From: Ramularia collo-cygni
Lineage: Eukaryota > Ascomycota > Dothideomycetes > Mycosphaerellales > Mycosphaerellaceae
Direction: 5' to 3'
Length of the DNA: 64,000 bases
NCBI RefSeq assembly: GCF_900074925.1
Contig: NW_019716274.1
Span: 1 to 64,000 of the forward strand
Position 1 is the first letter of the stretch. Each line of letters opens with the position of its first letter. Shown piece after piece: positions 32,099-44,541 of the stretch. The notes beneath the pieces are model-generated. The model was given only the letters and a program-made list of their open reading frames with translations. It searched no databases and was not told where the DNA came from. Both the position numbers and the translations under genes were made by a program.

Positions 32099-33996
32099 AT
32101 GCCGACGAACCCGATGGCCGCCCAACTCCTCGAACTCAGCCACGAGCTCCTGCACTGCATCTTCATCGAAATCCTCCCCTCCGACCTCGCCTCTTTGACG
32201 GCAAGCTGTCGAACCTTGCACTCATACATCAACGGCAACAGACTCCTGCACAAAGATCTCTACATTCGACGCTACGACCCACCACCCGAAGATACAGATT
32301 GGGAAAGCGCCCTGCACAGCAACGTCCAATTGGAAAGACTGCTGGTCTGTTCATCCCGCCCGACCAAAAAGGCACACTTGGGGGTTGTAGCAAAAGGAGT
32401 AGAAAGACTCGTGGCCACCGCCGCGAAAGATGCTGCACAGAGTCGGAATATCTCCCTCCTGAGCGAGGCATTCCACGACACGGACAATATTGATACATTT
32501 CTCTGTTCCAGCTCGCTGTTCGATCGAGCGGGGAATGATTTACAATCACCCGCGGAGACGGAAGAATTGCGACAAGCGAGTGCGAAGTTACATTGCTTGT
32601 ATGGCGTGCCGATTGATGTCCTGCCTTCAGCGAGCACGTTCACGAGTCTGTTGCTCACGCATCTGAATGGTGTGACGGGAGGCTCAGCGACGATCACGCT
32701 GAGTAGAATGGAGGATGGCAGTTCTTCTTCTGCGGGAGGACCGCCTTCGGCATGCACGAGAGCGGCGACGAGACCGTTGGTGACGCATACTTTTGCGAGG
32801 AGTAAAGTTTATGATTTGCGAGAGTATTCGGAAGGATCGCTGTGGGGACCTTTTCATGGGGATGGGTCGATGCGAGTGGATTGGGAGAAGGTGGAGGCGA
32901 TTATGATTGTGTTGGGGTTCAATTTGAGAAAATTTGCGGATCGGAGTGGAGGGAGGTTCCCAAGGGTGTGGGAGGATGCGTTTGTGGGTGCTACGGCAGG
33001 GTCATATCGGTCGCCGGGGAAGATTACTGCATCCGAGGAGGAAGGTGATCGAGAAGAGGAGGAGCTGGAGCCGGAATTGAAGCGAGTGAGGGATCTGGCG
33101 TTGGATTTGGATTCCCGAGATCCGTATGGTGTGAGTGGGAGTTGGATGCGAGTCGTGTGTTTTTTGGACTACAATGATCTCTATACCTTTAATTTCACCG
33201 ACCGGCTTCCGGATGGAGAGCGCAGGGAACCGATTGATACGGAGGAAGGTACGATAACATTGCGCGAATGTGTAAGCCATCCTCCCTTTTCTACTTTCCT
33301 GCTGACCGCATCTATGTTTCATGACAGCCATCCGACTGATCCGCATCAAGCTGCAAGTCACCCGCATCGACCCACCCGGCACCCCAATCGACGACGACGA
33401 CAGCGAAGGCGAGGCAAACTACAGTGATGATGAAGAATGGGGCGACGAGCCATCCCCACACAGTCAGCAGGATCTCTCCGGGGAAGATTGGAGCAATTTC
33501 CACGGCGAGAGATTACCCATTGTGCATTTCCGCGGGACGAGTAGGAGTTTACACGCGAGTTGGGATCCGAATGCCAATTCGAGGATTCGTGGGACCGTGA
33601 GACAGACTCCTGAGGGGGAGATTCGATGGACTACGTTTTCCATTTTCCATGGCGAGGAGAGGTGGAGGAGTGAGGGGGTGCAGGTTGGTGGGGTGGGGAG
33701 TGCGAGGGGCATTTTGGGGAATTGGTTTGATAAGTATGTTCTTCTTCTTTCCCTTTTTCTTGCTCGAGGTACTGAGGGGTGGGCGGGATGCTAATCTTGG
33801 TTATGTGTGATTGTAGGGATTTCGATGATCATGGACCTGCGGGACCGACTGCTTTCTGGAAGGAGAGCGATGAGTTGGGGGAGGACAAGGGCAGTATGTT
33901 GGGTCCTGTTTCTTGGGNGTGAATGGTTGATTGAGGCTGGAGATCTGATTTGTGTGGTGATTTTTAGGGATGAGCTGGTTGCCGAGTTTCGGATGA
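32099..33996 (+). CDS. F-box protein
   Basis: Exons 32099-33269, 33328-33733, 33817-33893 and probably 33968-33996; about 560 residues. Introns use donors GTGTAA, GTATGT and GTATGT with AG acceptors and matching phase; the last exon is the least sure, and reading through gives an alternative stop near 33920. The N-terminal F-box is clear: LLELSHELLHCIFIEILPSDLASLTASC. The middle holds a Leu-rich section (LHCLYGVPIDVL) and the C-terminal half contains conserved-looking blocks (GSLWGPFHGDGSMRVDWEKV, GSWMRVVCFLDYNDLYTFNF, IRWTTFSIFHGEERWRSEGVQ). F-box proteins link substrates to SCF ubiquitin ligases; the substrate is unknown. It differs from the short F-box-like family near the telomere. Confidence 0.82.
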
Positions 33997-34926
33997 ACTT
34001 TATGGGATGGATGGAGATGGGATGATAGACGGAGATGGGGTGAGATGATATGGGATGACATCTCATGGGAGCGACATGGGTTTCATGAGGAGTATCAGGC
34101 ATGGTTCATGATTATGATGTTGGTCATGATGTGTGGGACAGCGAACAAGGCGAGAGGTATAGCAGACCTAGGTCGGGTGGAGTAAGTGATTGATGGCATG
34201 CACAGGTCGCTCTCATCTCCTGGCACTCTTCCTGATCATGGGGAATGGTTCTCATTCTCATTCTTCCCGCAGATCTTTGAAGCTTTCCCACCATCTTCTC
34301 GCTCAAGCTTCAAACTGTCATGGGTCATGGGTCATGGGTGATTGAGTATGGGTGGTGATGAACAAGACGACGGAGGTTTTAACAGACCCCCAAGACTCAT
34401 GGAGCTGATGAAGCATACGGAATATGCTCGACATTGCACATCTTCATGTCATGACACCATTGTGCAACTGTTGTGCAGCATCAAAAGTTCAGACGCAGCC
34501 TTTGATGAAGATTCAGGGTCCAGTTGTGACAGCACCTCAAGCGAAGACACACGACATCGACCGCGACGTCAATCTTCACTTTACTCACAACAACACCCAC
34601 CAACACCCCACCAGATATTCCCAACACCAGCCAATTAATATTGCACCGCCAGCGTCTTGTTCGCTTTACTGATTGCCTTCCCTCCTCGTAGCTATCACCG
34701 CAACCCACTCCCATTGCATTGCACCCTTTCCGCTCCCATCGCGCGCTTTTTCCACCCTCATTGATGGTGCACACTCATCAGTTCCCTTCACGTCGCTGCT
34801 GAGAGCGACAACGACCACTACTACTACTGGCCTACACCGCCGCCCACTCTGCGCTCGCCCGTGCGTGCGGCACAGCTACACCCCTCTCCTCCCACTACAC
34901 CACGGCGCACCCCTCTCCCCACAACA
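33997..34926. other. Intergenic region
   Basis: No gene. Short frames around 34342-34672 are in different phases and lack domains. The region ends in a long C/A-rich leader for the 4E-T gene. Several runs of GGGATGAGATG-like sequence at 34020-34080 follow the F-box gene. Confidence 0.45.
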
Positions 34927-37485
34927 ATGTCCATCCGCCACTACACCACCGAAGAACTGCTCGCGCTCCGCAGTTCTCCCCTCGTCGCCAAACCGGACAA
35001 TTTACCCTCAATCGAGCAATGGCTAGAGTTTGTCTACCTGGAATCTGATGGGGTGAGGGAGAAGCTAAGGATTCCGCACAGTGAGTCCGCAAACGCCAAC
35101 CAAGCCTCCGATCGCAATGATCAGCGACAGCAAGTCCCCAAAGACGGCGGCAACAAGAGAGATCGACGTCTGCACAGTGGAAATCCCACTGCTCCAGAGG
35201 CCAGTCCTATGGGTGCCTTTAGCACGGGACGCCCGACGTTGGGGACGAGGAATTCCACAGCGAGGGGCGCTGCGGGAGGTGAGTGTTGTGATGTGGAGGA
35301 GGGATGAGTGGTGACTGATTGGATTCGCATAGATGACATTTCTTTGGGACCTCCCAAGACCAATTTCCCTTCGAGCAGACACACCTCGCGACTTGCCGAT
35401 TCCGCGGGTGATATTCCCACCACCGACGACGCGGAGAATACTCGCGCCAAATTCTTCTCCGACCGACAGATGATTAACCGGAGAAGTGGTCTGCAGGACA
35501 AGGATGGCAGGGACAATCGTGACAGCTGGACGCGTGCCGCGGAGAAGAGGGCGCTGGGTGGGGGAGATGATGATGCAAAGATGGACAAGAACGATCGTTA
35601 CGGCAGACATGACGCTGCAGACCGCAATGGATTCGGCGACAAGGGAGATACGCGATGGAGCAACGGCCGTGGAGAGGAGCGGAGACAGAACGGAGACAGA
35701 CCAGCGGGCGGCGGATGGCGCGAGCGGGAACAGGCGAGGCGCAACAATGGAGACCGACATGATGAGAGGGAGCCCGAATGGATGGATGACCCCGTGGTGA
35801 AGAAGGATCAAGAGTTGAACTTTGCCATGCCCAAGTCGCAGGAGGAGTTTCAAAAGTGGAAGGACAGTATGAAGGTGCAGGGAGATGTGGGGGCGGACAA
35901 GGAGAAGGAGGTTGTGGAAGCACCTCCGCCACCACCAGAGCCCAAGCAGACCATCAAGCTGGAAGGCTTCGAACCTGGTGGTTTCTTCGCTTTCAACGCT
36001 CCGACTTCGACATCCACACCTCCCGCTGGCGCAGTACCGGGCAAGACTCCCGGCAAGGCCAAGACGAGTCGCTTTGCGTCCATGTTTAAGCCGCCGGTTG
36101 AAGAGCAGCCTCCAGCACCANCCTCGGAGTCGCATCTACAAAAGGCTGCCAATGGCTTTGCCAAAACAACAGCAGAGGATCAGGAAGGTTTCAACAATGT
36201 GTTGAAAATGCTCAATAGTGGATTGAAGATTACTCCTCCAAGTGAATCTCCAGCTCCTGCTGCCTCGGCGCCGCAATCGCCGCCGCAACCCACAAGAGCC
36301 GGTGCGAATGGATTTGGCGCCAAACCAAAGAGTCGCTTCTTCCAATCCCAGCCGGAGAGTGCTGAGAGACTGCAATCCCCTCACCAAGGTGGCGTGGAGG
36401 TGCAACATCAAGACCCCGCTGTACGACCTCCTCAAGAGACGCCCGAACCCAGCAACATGTTCAACGCGCTTAGGGAGCAGCAACCTCGTCCTTCTTCGGG
36501 TCGTGTCAGCGAGCTCGCCATGTTCGATCCACCATCCCGTAGCGCTCCCAGTCCTGACATCAACATCCAAAACCTTCTCGCCCAGCAGAGGCAGAGGCCG
36601 CAGATGCACAGTCATGAGAGTCAGAATCTACTCAACTTGTTGAAGAAGAGTGATCCTACACAGCAGCCATCAAGACCACCCAGCCAGCAAACCGGCGGCG
36701 GTGATCAAGCGCAATTGCAGAGGTGGTTGGACCATCAACACCATGCCAATTCACATGGTGGTGGCCCTCCTCCAATGGAGACCTTTGCGCCGAAGCCAGC
36801 AAGACTACCTCAACACCCACCTGGTCTGTTTGAGGAGCAACTGATGAGGAACTTTCCCTCGAGGGAGGATTTGAGCAGGGAACAGCAGATGCCACCTCCT
36901 GGAATGCCCGAGCCGAGGAGACAGCAACAGCAGCAACAGCAGCGTGCGCCGCCGGGCTTCTACGATGAGAGGGAGATTCTGATGCAGCAGCAGTTGTTGC
37001 AACAGCAGCAGATGAGACGCAACTTTGGTGGTGGTGATGGACCGCAGCAGATGCCACCTCAGCCACAGGTATTCCGCAAGCCCCAGCCACCACCTCAGCA
37101 TTACCAAGGAGGTGTTGGAGAGTATCACATCACTTCCCCAAGCCTGGGTGGACCACCACCTGGTTTCCCAAACATCCCTCCGCAGCAGCTTCAGCATGGT
37201 ATGCCGAGACATCCTCCTGGTTTCGGTGGTCAGCCACCTCAGCAACATCCCACTGCACACTTCCCCCAACAGAGGGAGCAGCCACCTCCTGGATCCATGC
37301 CGCCTGGTTTTGGGCCACCTGCTGGTGCACCTCCCGGATTCTACGGTGCGGGACCTCCTCCTCCTGGGTTTGGAGGTGCGGGTATGNGAGGCGGTATGGA
37401 TGGGATGCCGCCGCAGGTGCCGCCTGGTATGAGGGGTAGACCTAGTGGTCAGTTTGACGGGTATGGTGAGGCGAGACGAGGATAG
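34927..37485 (+). CDS. eIF4E-binding protein, 4E-T (EIF4ENIF1)-like
   Basis: Exons 34927-35278 and 35333-37485; 54 bp intron with donor GTGAGT and acceptor GCATAG; 834 residues. The N-terminus has the YxxxxL-phi eIF4E-binding motif (YTTEELLALR, residues 6-12). Further on: an Arg/Asp-rich zone (RNGFGDKGDTRWSNGRGE), then EPEWMDDPV and IKLEGFEPG, which match the 'EPEWF ... IEL.GF' block of animal 4E-T. The last 400 residues are rich in Pro and Gln, with poly-Gln and repeated PPGF motifs. 4E-T proteins bring eIF4E to P-bodies and repress translation (family knowledge). Phase separation by the Gln/Pro tail is inference. Two residues are masked by N. Confidence 0.75.
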
Positions 37486-37856
37486 ACTTCTTCTTTAAGA
37501 GTTGCAGGTTGTGTGTTGTGTGTGGAGGTGGGATGCGGTGGACAGTGGAAGACGTGTTGTCATCATTCATCCATTCATTGCAGGATGGGGACAGACTGAG
37601 AGCATCCAATGATGACCATCTCAAGGGATCTCGAGGATAGGAGCGTCCGTGTTTGGCTTGCAGTTGTTTGTTAAGGAAGATGATGAGCAGCGAGGAGCGT
37701 GGAGCGTGGAGCATGCAAGCGACATTTGATTGATTGACGACGAAAAGTCTCAAAGCAAAGAGAGATCTTGTCTGTGTACTATGGAGGTCCACTCGACTCC
37801 CTCTGATTGACTGGTTTGAGTTGTTGTTGTTCTATAGCGAGCGGAAAAATGTTTTT

Positions 37857-37879
37857 TGATGTGTGTGTGTGTGTGTGTG
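37857..37879. repeat. (GT)n microsatellite
   Basis: About ten GT units, in the 3' flank of the 4E-T gene. Confidence 0.9.
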
Positions 37880-38159
37880 ACCGAGATTGAGATCGAGGAT
37901 TCCTGTTCCTATGCCATGGCGAAGTCTCTCATGACTTACGTGTTCTTTTGGTCATTATGAATCATATTCCTGATACATAGAAATGTTCTAAGTGTGATAA
38001 GTCGTCTGCCAGTCTGAAATAAAGGTGAGGAGAGTCTGTTCTTGACTTACCCTACGAGATTTCCCCTCCGCGATCTACTGACTTCGCTCTGTAGTATATA
38101 AGGCTTTGGGACACTCGGTTAGGGAGGTCTTGACGGATAATCTTAGTATCAGAGAGATA

Positions 38160-38176
38160 CCCCAACCCTAACCCTA
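38160..38176. repeat. Short interstitial telomere-like motif
   Basis: CCCCAACCCTAACCCTAT, a little over two TAACCC units. Too short to be evidence of a fused chromosome end; may come from break repair or chance. Confidence 0.5.
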
Positions 38177-38877
38177 TAGAATGCACACTACAGACCTAAT
38201 TAGAAGATATTGATTGGTAAGGGAGAGATGTTCTTTCAAACAACATCCATTAAGGAAGATCCCTCGCCGAATGCATTCACATTAAATATGTGGGTGATAT
38301 TCCATCCTTCGAGTTCATAAAATCATCATGACTTTCACAATTCAAACATTACTGATATATCCCCTCCCCTCCTCCCTTCTCCAGATACCTAGACCCAAAG
38401 CTATAACGTCCCTTTTCAACAACACTCTATTGCGCTCAAGCCGGTTACATCCAATCTAACAATCGCCTGACCCTGGCTGCTGCATAAGCGAGGTTTGGAA
38501 CCAAGGTCTTGCAATCCATCCGCACGAAGCGGAAATGGATCCGTTTGCGAGATGGAGGTACGCTGGATGCAACCAGATGGATTTGCATAATGGAGCTTTG
38601 CTGGAAGTGATTGATTCTTGTTCGGTAGGATAGGAGGCCTGTTGTGGCAGTCCAATCACATCGGGAGATGTTGCTGATTCGGACTCCGTGCGCTGCTGTG
38701 GGATTCTGGACTTTGTTCCTTTTTGGCAGGGACTTTTATATCGCCAATCGGGGCTCGTTCTTCTCAGTTTGAGTCTGACCAGGAAGGATGTAGAAGGTTT
38801 CCATTCGTCCAGATAGTGGCGGAGCATCTTCAAGGGTATCATTCACTGATCGACAAAAGCCGGATGAAAATATCCCC

Positions 38878-41800
38878 TCACCCAGGTTTTTTACTCAATC
38901 TCTCCAGCCCAACCTCAGCAACCAAAGCCTCCATCTGCGGCACCAACTCGGGAATACGAAAAGGTTTCGTAACAACCTGATCCATACCGGCCTCAATAGC
39001 AAAATGAATCTGCTCCGACCTCGCATTAGCCGTGACGGCAATAACAGGCACATGGCCAAAAATTTCCCCGGCTTTCTGTCGTTGTCGAATATGTCGTATG
39101 CAAGTCAATCCGTCCATGGTCGGCATTTCCAGATCCAGTAATACAATGGAGAGGGGTGTGGTTTGGCCACAGAAGGAGGAATTTTGGAGGAATTCTAGAC
39201 ATTCTAGGCCGTGGTTCGCGAGGTGGACGACGCAGCCTGCGCGGCGGAGTTGTTGGGACATTACTTTTTGATCTGGGATATCATGTTAGTAATGGAAGTT
39301 AATGAAGGAGGGGTGGATGGAGAGGACTCACTGATGGTGTTATCCTCAACAATCAACACATGCAACTGCTGCTCGTGTTCGTGTGAGGTTTTCCTCTTCT
39401 CCTCCAACATCCTCGTACCCTCTTGTGCAATCTCTCTCACCTCCTCATGAAGAGTGTCCATCTCCTGAGCAGAAGGAGAAGGACTCCTCTGCGAATTCCT
39501 CCTGGAAAGGGGACGAAAACTCTCCAACAGCGTCCCATCAGTCAACAACTGCTCGACCATTTGCCCATCAACCCCTTCAGCCGGCAACACCGCGCTCCCT
39601 CGTCGAGAAAAGACCATGGGACTCACAGCCGCACTAACCTCGACCCCTTTCCCCAAATCCTTCACCAGCACCTCCTCAGGCACCCACCTCTTAGCCTTGA
39701 CATAAAACGTAAAAACCGTCTGCCCATCCCCACTCGCCACCCCAATCTGTCCTCCTTGTAACTCACACAACTCCCTGGAAATAAACAACCCCAACCCACT
39801 CCCTCCATACTGTTTATAAGTCTTGGGACTAGCCTGTTGAAACCTCCCAAAAAGTACCTTCATCTCCTCATCATCCAACCCCTTCCCCGTATCATAAACC
39901 GCAATTTGAATATAAATATCCTCTCCATGTCCCCACTCCGGAGCAGGAGTTCGACAAGGACGATTATACCTCTGCGGCACAAAATTAATCCCATGATGCT
40001 GTCCCGTGGGTTTCTGATAACTCGCCCCGACACACAATCGAATTTTGCGGATTTCGGAGTATTGCGTGAATTTTATACTGTTGGTTAATAAATTGATCAT
40101 GATTTGTAGCAGGCGGGACGGGTCGAGAATCACCCAGTCGACGTGTAGGGCTTCGTAGGTGGGTTCGATGCAGAGNGTTGCTTCGATTCCTGCCCGGTCG
40201 ATTTCCGCTTCGTACATTTTGAGGGCTTTTTTGATGAGTGCTGGGGCTTGGACTTTGTCGGGGGAGATTACGAGGAGGGAGGCGTCGAGTTTGGAGAGGG
40301 TGAGGATGTCGTCGACGATTCCTGGAAATTACACATTATAGAGTTAGTGTGTTTCTTCTTGAAGGAAGTATTCATATAACTCACGCTTTTGATGCTGTCC
40401 GCAGAGAATGATGGTCTGTGCTGCATCGATCAAGTCCTCGGTGACGGCCGCACTCAAAATGACCTGCTCATTCAAGATCGGTGCATCACCCGAGAGCGTA
40501 CTGACGATGGAATCCGCAGACTGCAGAATGGCAGAGAGAGGATTCCTCATTTCATGACTTGTCATGTCAATCTATCCAGTCATTTTATATCAGCAGTCAT
40601 TCATTGGGGAAGGATTTGTTTGACCTACAAAATTCTCCGTCTGTCGTTTATTCTCCAAAGCATCCTCAAGTCTCTGCGCTTGGATTCTCTCGGAGAACTT
40701 TCTGTGTGAAATATCATAAACCCATCCTTGAACAGTACTTACAGACCCATCAGGATCAATCTCGGGGAAAGCTGTGGATTGCACCCAGTGCTCGCCCGAA
40801 AGTTCTTGCCCGGTAGATCTATCGATTGACTTCCACGTCTTCTTCAATCGATACTCGAGGGAAACAGGCACCTTTTCATTTGTGACTCGGTCCCACGCAG
40901 CGATGAAGCGGTCACTGTGTTGTGTTGTCAGCGAGATAAAAGCCCGTCTCCTGGTAGAAGAACGAACTTACATGTCTTCATCATGAATCACTCCCTCCCA
41001 AGCACCGGCATGCGGCCTGCCAATAATAGCATGCGTCTCTCGACTGACTCCCAGCAATTCCAGATATGCGTCGTTGGCATACAATGGCTTCCCATCCTTG
41101 ACACAGAACATGTACATGCCAATCGGGGAGGAAGCGGCCATACGTGAGAACTTGGCCTCGCTCTTCTCCGCTTGAAGAGTGTACAGTCGAAGCTGCTGGG
41201 TAAGAGAGGTGGTGATCNCATCGGAAACAGCTTGTGCTCTTCGTTGTTCGTCCGGGAGGGAGATCAAAGCTGCAGCCTTTTCGACAATCTCCGCGTTGAT
41301 GTTGAGGAAGAGTTGGTAGGATGAATTGAGAGGAGTCCTTGGAGCGACGCCGGTAATGAGAACTCCTAGAACATCATCTCCCGCAGATCGTAGTGGAGAT
41401 ACCAGTGCAGTACGGATTGCATCTCCGTAGCTGCGAGATGGGATGGGAATGGAGAGCCAAGATGGTAGAGTTCCGTCTTGCGTGCGAATGTATTTGGCAG
41501 TCCGGGTTTCCCACGCCTCGGAGCAGTGATGGACGAGATCAACAGTGTCACTTTCCATCACAGGTAGCGAGATCATGTCGAATAGATTGGGGTCTTCGTC
41601 TGAGATACCCACGGTTCCGGCGAGGACGAGCTTCTTTGGATGATTGGTGGTTGATTGTGACTCGCACGTCGATGATCTGCTCTCGTCCTCTCGTTCCGGT
41701 ACATCATCAACAACAGCGTAGAGAATGGCGAATGGGATGTCGACTTCCGCATCTTCCATGCTTTCCAGTACTGCCGTCCACAGATCCGGCAGCGTATCGG

Positions 41801-42710
41801 CCTTTTTGATCTGGTTGCTCAAGTTGTTGACACTAATTCTCCTCCGATCATCCGTCACTTGCGCCGAAACTTCTGTAAACTCATCGACAAGTCCCACTCC
41901 ATTTCCCGTGGCAGGATCAATGATTGGCACCAGGCAAAAGTTCCAAAACGTCTCTTCCGGAAAACCGTGGCGTTCCAGAAACATGGGACAATTGGTGAGT
42001 TTGGTGGAATATCCATTGTACGCCGCTTCGATCATGGGCTGCACATCCTCCCAGAGTTCCGCCCACGCATCCACAACCGACTGACCCAATACTTGAGGGT
42101 GCTTGGCCCCGAAGACTTCAATACACGCTTCGTTGTAGATGAAGGTCATGCCCTCGCCGAAGATGAGCAGGCGCGGATCCGGATCCGACATGATGTGAAG
42201 GCAGTATTGGCGGAGAAGGGGCGACCATGAATGCATCGGTCCGATGGCAGTGGCAGCCCAGTCATGATTGCGAATCAAGTCGATCCAAGGAGAAGCATTC
42301 TTGATGGCATGTCTGGTCCAATCGAGGGAATCCTCGTTCATCATCACATCGTCATTGGCCATCTGTTCTGTATGTCCATTCCGCTGTTCNGGTGTATTTC
42401 CTACTGGCAGCAGCATAGAAGCCACACAATGCCGATGGGATATGACTCTCAGCCTCCATCTTCGCCCCTCCAAAACCCGACCATGCAGCAAAGCCAGATC
42501 TTGCTCTGGCGAATGTGTCCGCTTCAATGCCTCTTTCAATCCCCCCAGCTCTTGATCCACACCCTCCAGCTCCTCAAAAGCAGCGTTCAAGTATATCTCT
42601 TGCCATCCCTCATCCGACGTGACACGGAAAATGGCCGTAGCCGCGGCCTCGAGGGACAGGTAGGCCAGTAATGCGCCCAGCTCTTTCTGCTCGTCCACGT
42701 CCATTCCCAT
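38878..42710 (-). CDS. Hybrid sensor histidine kinase with PAS and receiver domains
   Basis: Five exons on the minus strand: 42710-40972, 40914-40629, 40571-40385, 40321-39332 and 39272-38878; all junctions have GT-AG ends and matching phases, total 1198 residues. N-terminal half: an unassigned region and PAS-like blocks (DWAATAIGPMHSWSPLLRQ; ASSPIGMYMFCVKDGKPLY), the second followed by a PAC segment (GWVYDISHRKFSERI). Kinase core: H-box MTSHEMRNPLSAI (His681), N-box INLLTNSIKFT, G1 YDTGKGL, G2 GGSGLGL. Receiver: VLLDLEMPTMDG, phospho-Asp about 1114. So a multistep phosphorelay sensor, probably passing phosphate to an HPt protein. No membrane segment, so likely cytosolic. The signal is unknown. 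Ns mask a few residues. Confidence 0.93.
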
Positions 42711-43792
42711 CGCCCCTTTCTCGAGACACCATCACCTCCAGACACGCATGATATTAGATATTCAACGAGGACATGTACAGAGAGGGACGCAGAATCAACA
42801 AAAGCAGCACAAAAGATAACGCGGTTGAGCGCGGGTATGACTACGCGAAGCTAGGTACTGTCGTAATTGGGTGAGACGAGAATCTAGGCTTCTGTGGATA
42901 AATGGCCCTCGGTCAGNCACTCCACCACTTTCACACGCCTCTTCTTTGCGGGAAGCTCAATCGGCATTTTCCAGTCGATGTCTTTTATGTGTACTGATAC
43001 GCTCTACCACTTTCAACAACACGCACGCCATTCCTTCAACAAGGCAGGACGATCCATGGCACGGGCGAATCTTCGACATGGACACTCGACGCCAGTCCGG
43101 GGAACCTGGCGCCGATCATATTGTGTGTGTGGGTAATCGGTCCGAAGTCCGCGCCGATCAATCCACTCACACTTTGCACATTTCCATGTGATATACCCCG
43201 ATGGATGACACAAAGAATGAACAATACCTTCAACTGAGAGGAACTTCAAAAGGCAAGTCCTGGTGCTCATTATATTGCTTCGTTTTGAATCAGTTCCCGC
43301 CACAAAATCGACTAAATCTTCGGACATGCTCCCCCCCATTTGCTACCCGATGCACGTCAAAATCTCATCCACCGTCCAATACAGCAGAGCCCAATCAGCA
43401 ATGCTCTTCTCATCCATTTGGGAGAAGAGATTGACATATATATTGATGAGAGAACACCCTGGAAATTTCCATTGAGATGCTGCGTCTACCCCTTCATGCA
43501 CTTTCCGCATTTTCATACCTTCGCCCATCACTTCATTTGACATCTCCGAGAAAAACAGCATCAACACTTAACATGATACGACAGTCCAGCCAAGCAAGCA
43601 AGCAATCAGCGGTCCTTGTGACGCAACCAAAGCCGGAAACATCTCCCCCCTGCGAAGCTATTCCATGCCCCACCGCAGTGAAAAGTACCCCTCATCATCA
43701 GTATAAGAAAGTCATCATTGAACCCATCCGTCCTCAAACATCTCCCAACATAAACAACCAAAAAAACCCAGACCCCTTCTTCATCATCCACC
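42711..43792. other. Divergent promoter region, histidine kinase and GST
   Basis: 1.08 kb between the two divergent starts. No supported gene; scattered short frames only. The part before 43793 is CATC/CACCC-rich leader sequence. Confidence 0.45.
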
Positions 43793-44541
43793 ATGTCCTC
43801 CACCCTCAAACCCCTAACCCTGCACGCCCACAGCACAGGACCCAACCCCTACAAAATCGCCGCGGCCCTCGAATTCCTCTCCATCCCCTACACCGTCAAA
43901 CTCTGGCAATTCGGCGAGGGCCCCAACGGCGTCAAAGGTCCCAACTTCCTCCCCATCAACCCCAATGGTCGAGTCCCCGCCGTCGAAGACCCCAATACAG
44001 GCGTCACGAGTTGGGAAAGTGGAGCGATCATGAACTACATCTTGCGAGTCTATGATAAAGAGAATAAATTGGGTCCTAGGGGAACTTCGGAACAAGATCG
44101 CGTGGATTTTGAGAAGTGGGAGTACTTTCTGTTGAGTACTCTTGGGCCAATGATGGTGAGTATTATTCATCCCTCGGCATTGATCAATCTGAATGGTCCC
44201 GCTGATATGTCTTTTTTTCACTCCAAAAGGGCCAAGTCAATTGGTTCACACACTACAACTCCACCAAAAACGAAGATGCTCGGAAACGGTACGAAGTGCA
44301 AGCATATCGAAACTTTGAAGTTCTGGATGGCCAGCTCAGTCACGGGGATGGGGATTTCATCTTGCCCGGTGCTACGCCTACTGCTGTGGATTTGCACTTT
44401 TATCCCTGGGTGAGGTCGTATGAGTATGCGCAGTTGAGTTTGGAGAGTTATCCGAATGTGAAGAAGTGGGTGGCGGGGATGAAGGAGTTGAAGGAGATTA
44501 AGGCTGCTTATGAGAAGATTTCTGAGGGGGAGGCGATGTGA
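43793..44541 (+). CDS. Glutathione S-transferase, Ure2-type
   Basis: Exons 43793-44155 and 44230-44541; 74 bp intron with donor GTGAGT and acceptor AAAAG; 224 residues. N-terminal thioredoxin fold (LTLHAHSTGPNPYKIAAAL, FLPINPNGRVPAVED, SWESGAIMNYIL with the glutathione-binding Glu-Ser) and an all-helical C-terminal domain (QVNWFTHYNSTKNEDARK, DFILPGATPTAVDLHFYPWV, YPNVKKWVAGM). Fungal Ure2-like GSTs conjugate or reduce electrophiles and peroxides; no yeast-type Asn-rich prion region is present. Divergent from the histidine kinase, which proves nothing about a shared role. Confidence 0.92.

Larger units (their letters stand above)
37486..38877. other. Intergenic region between convergent genes
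   Basis: No gene. Holds a GT dinucleotide run (37857-37879) and a two-unit telomere-like motif at 38160-38175. Frames at 38416-38842 on the minus strand lie just past the histidine kinase stop and may be its 3' UTR. Confidence 0.5.

Noticed and set aside
38160..38176. Telomere-like motif as a fused chromosome end
   Set aside because: Only about two units, no head-to-head arrangement, and flanked by normal intergenic DNA.
38878..44541. Histidine kinase and GST as a linked stress module
   Set aside because: Divergent neighbours with 1.1 kb between them; adjacency alone is not evidence.
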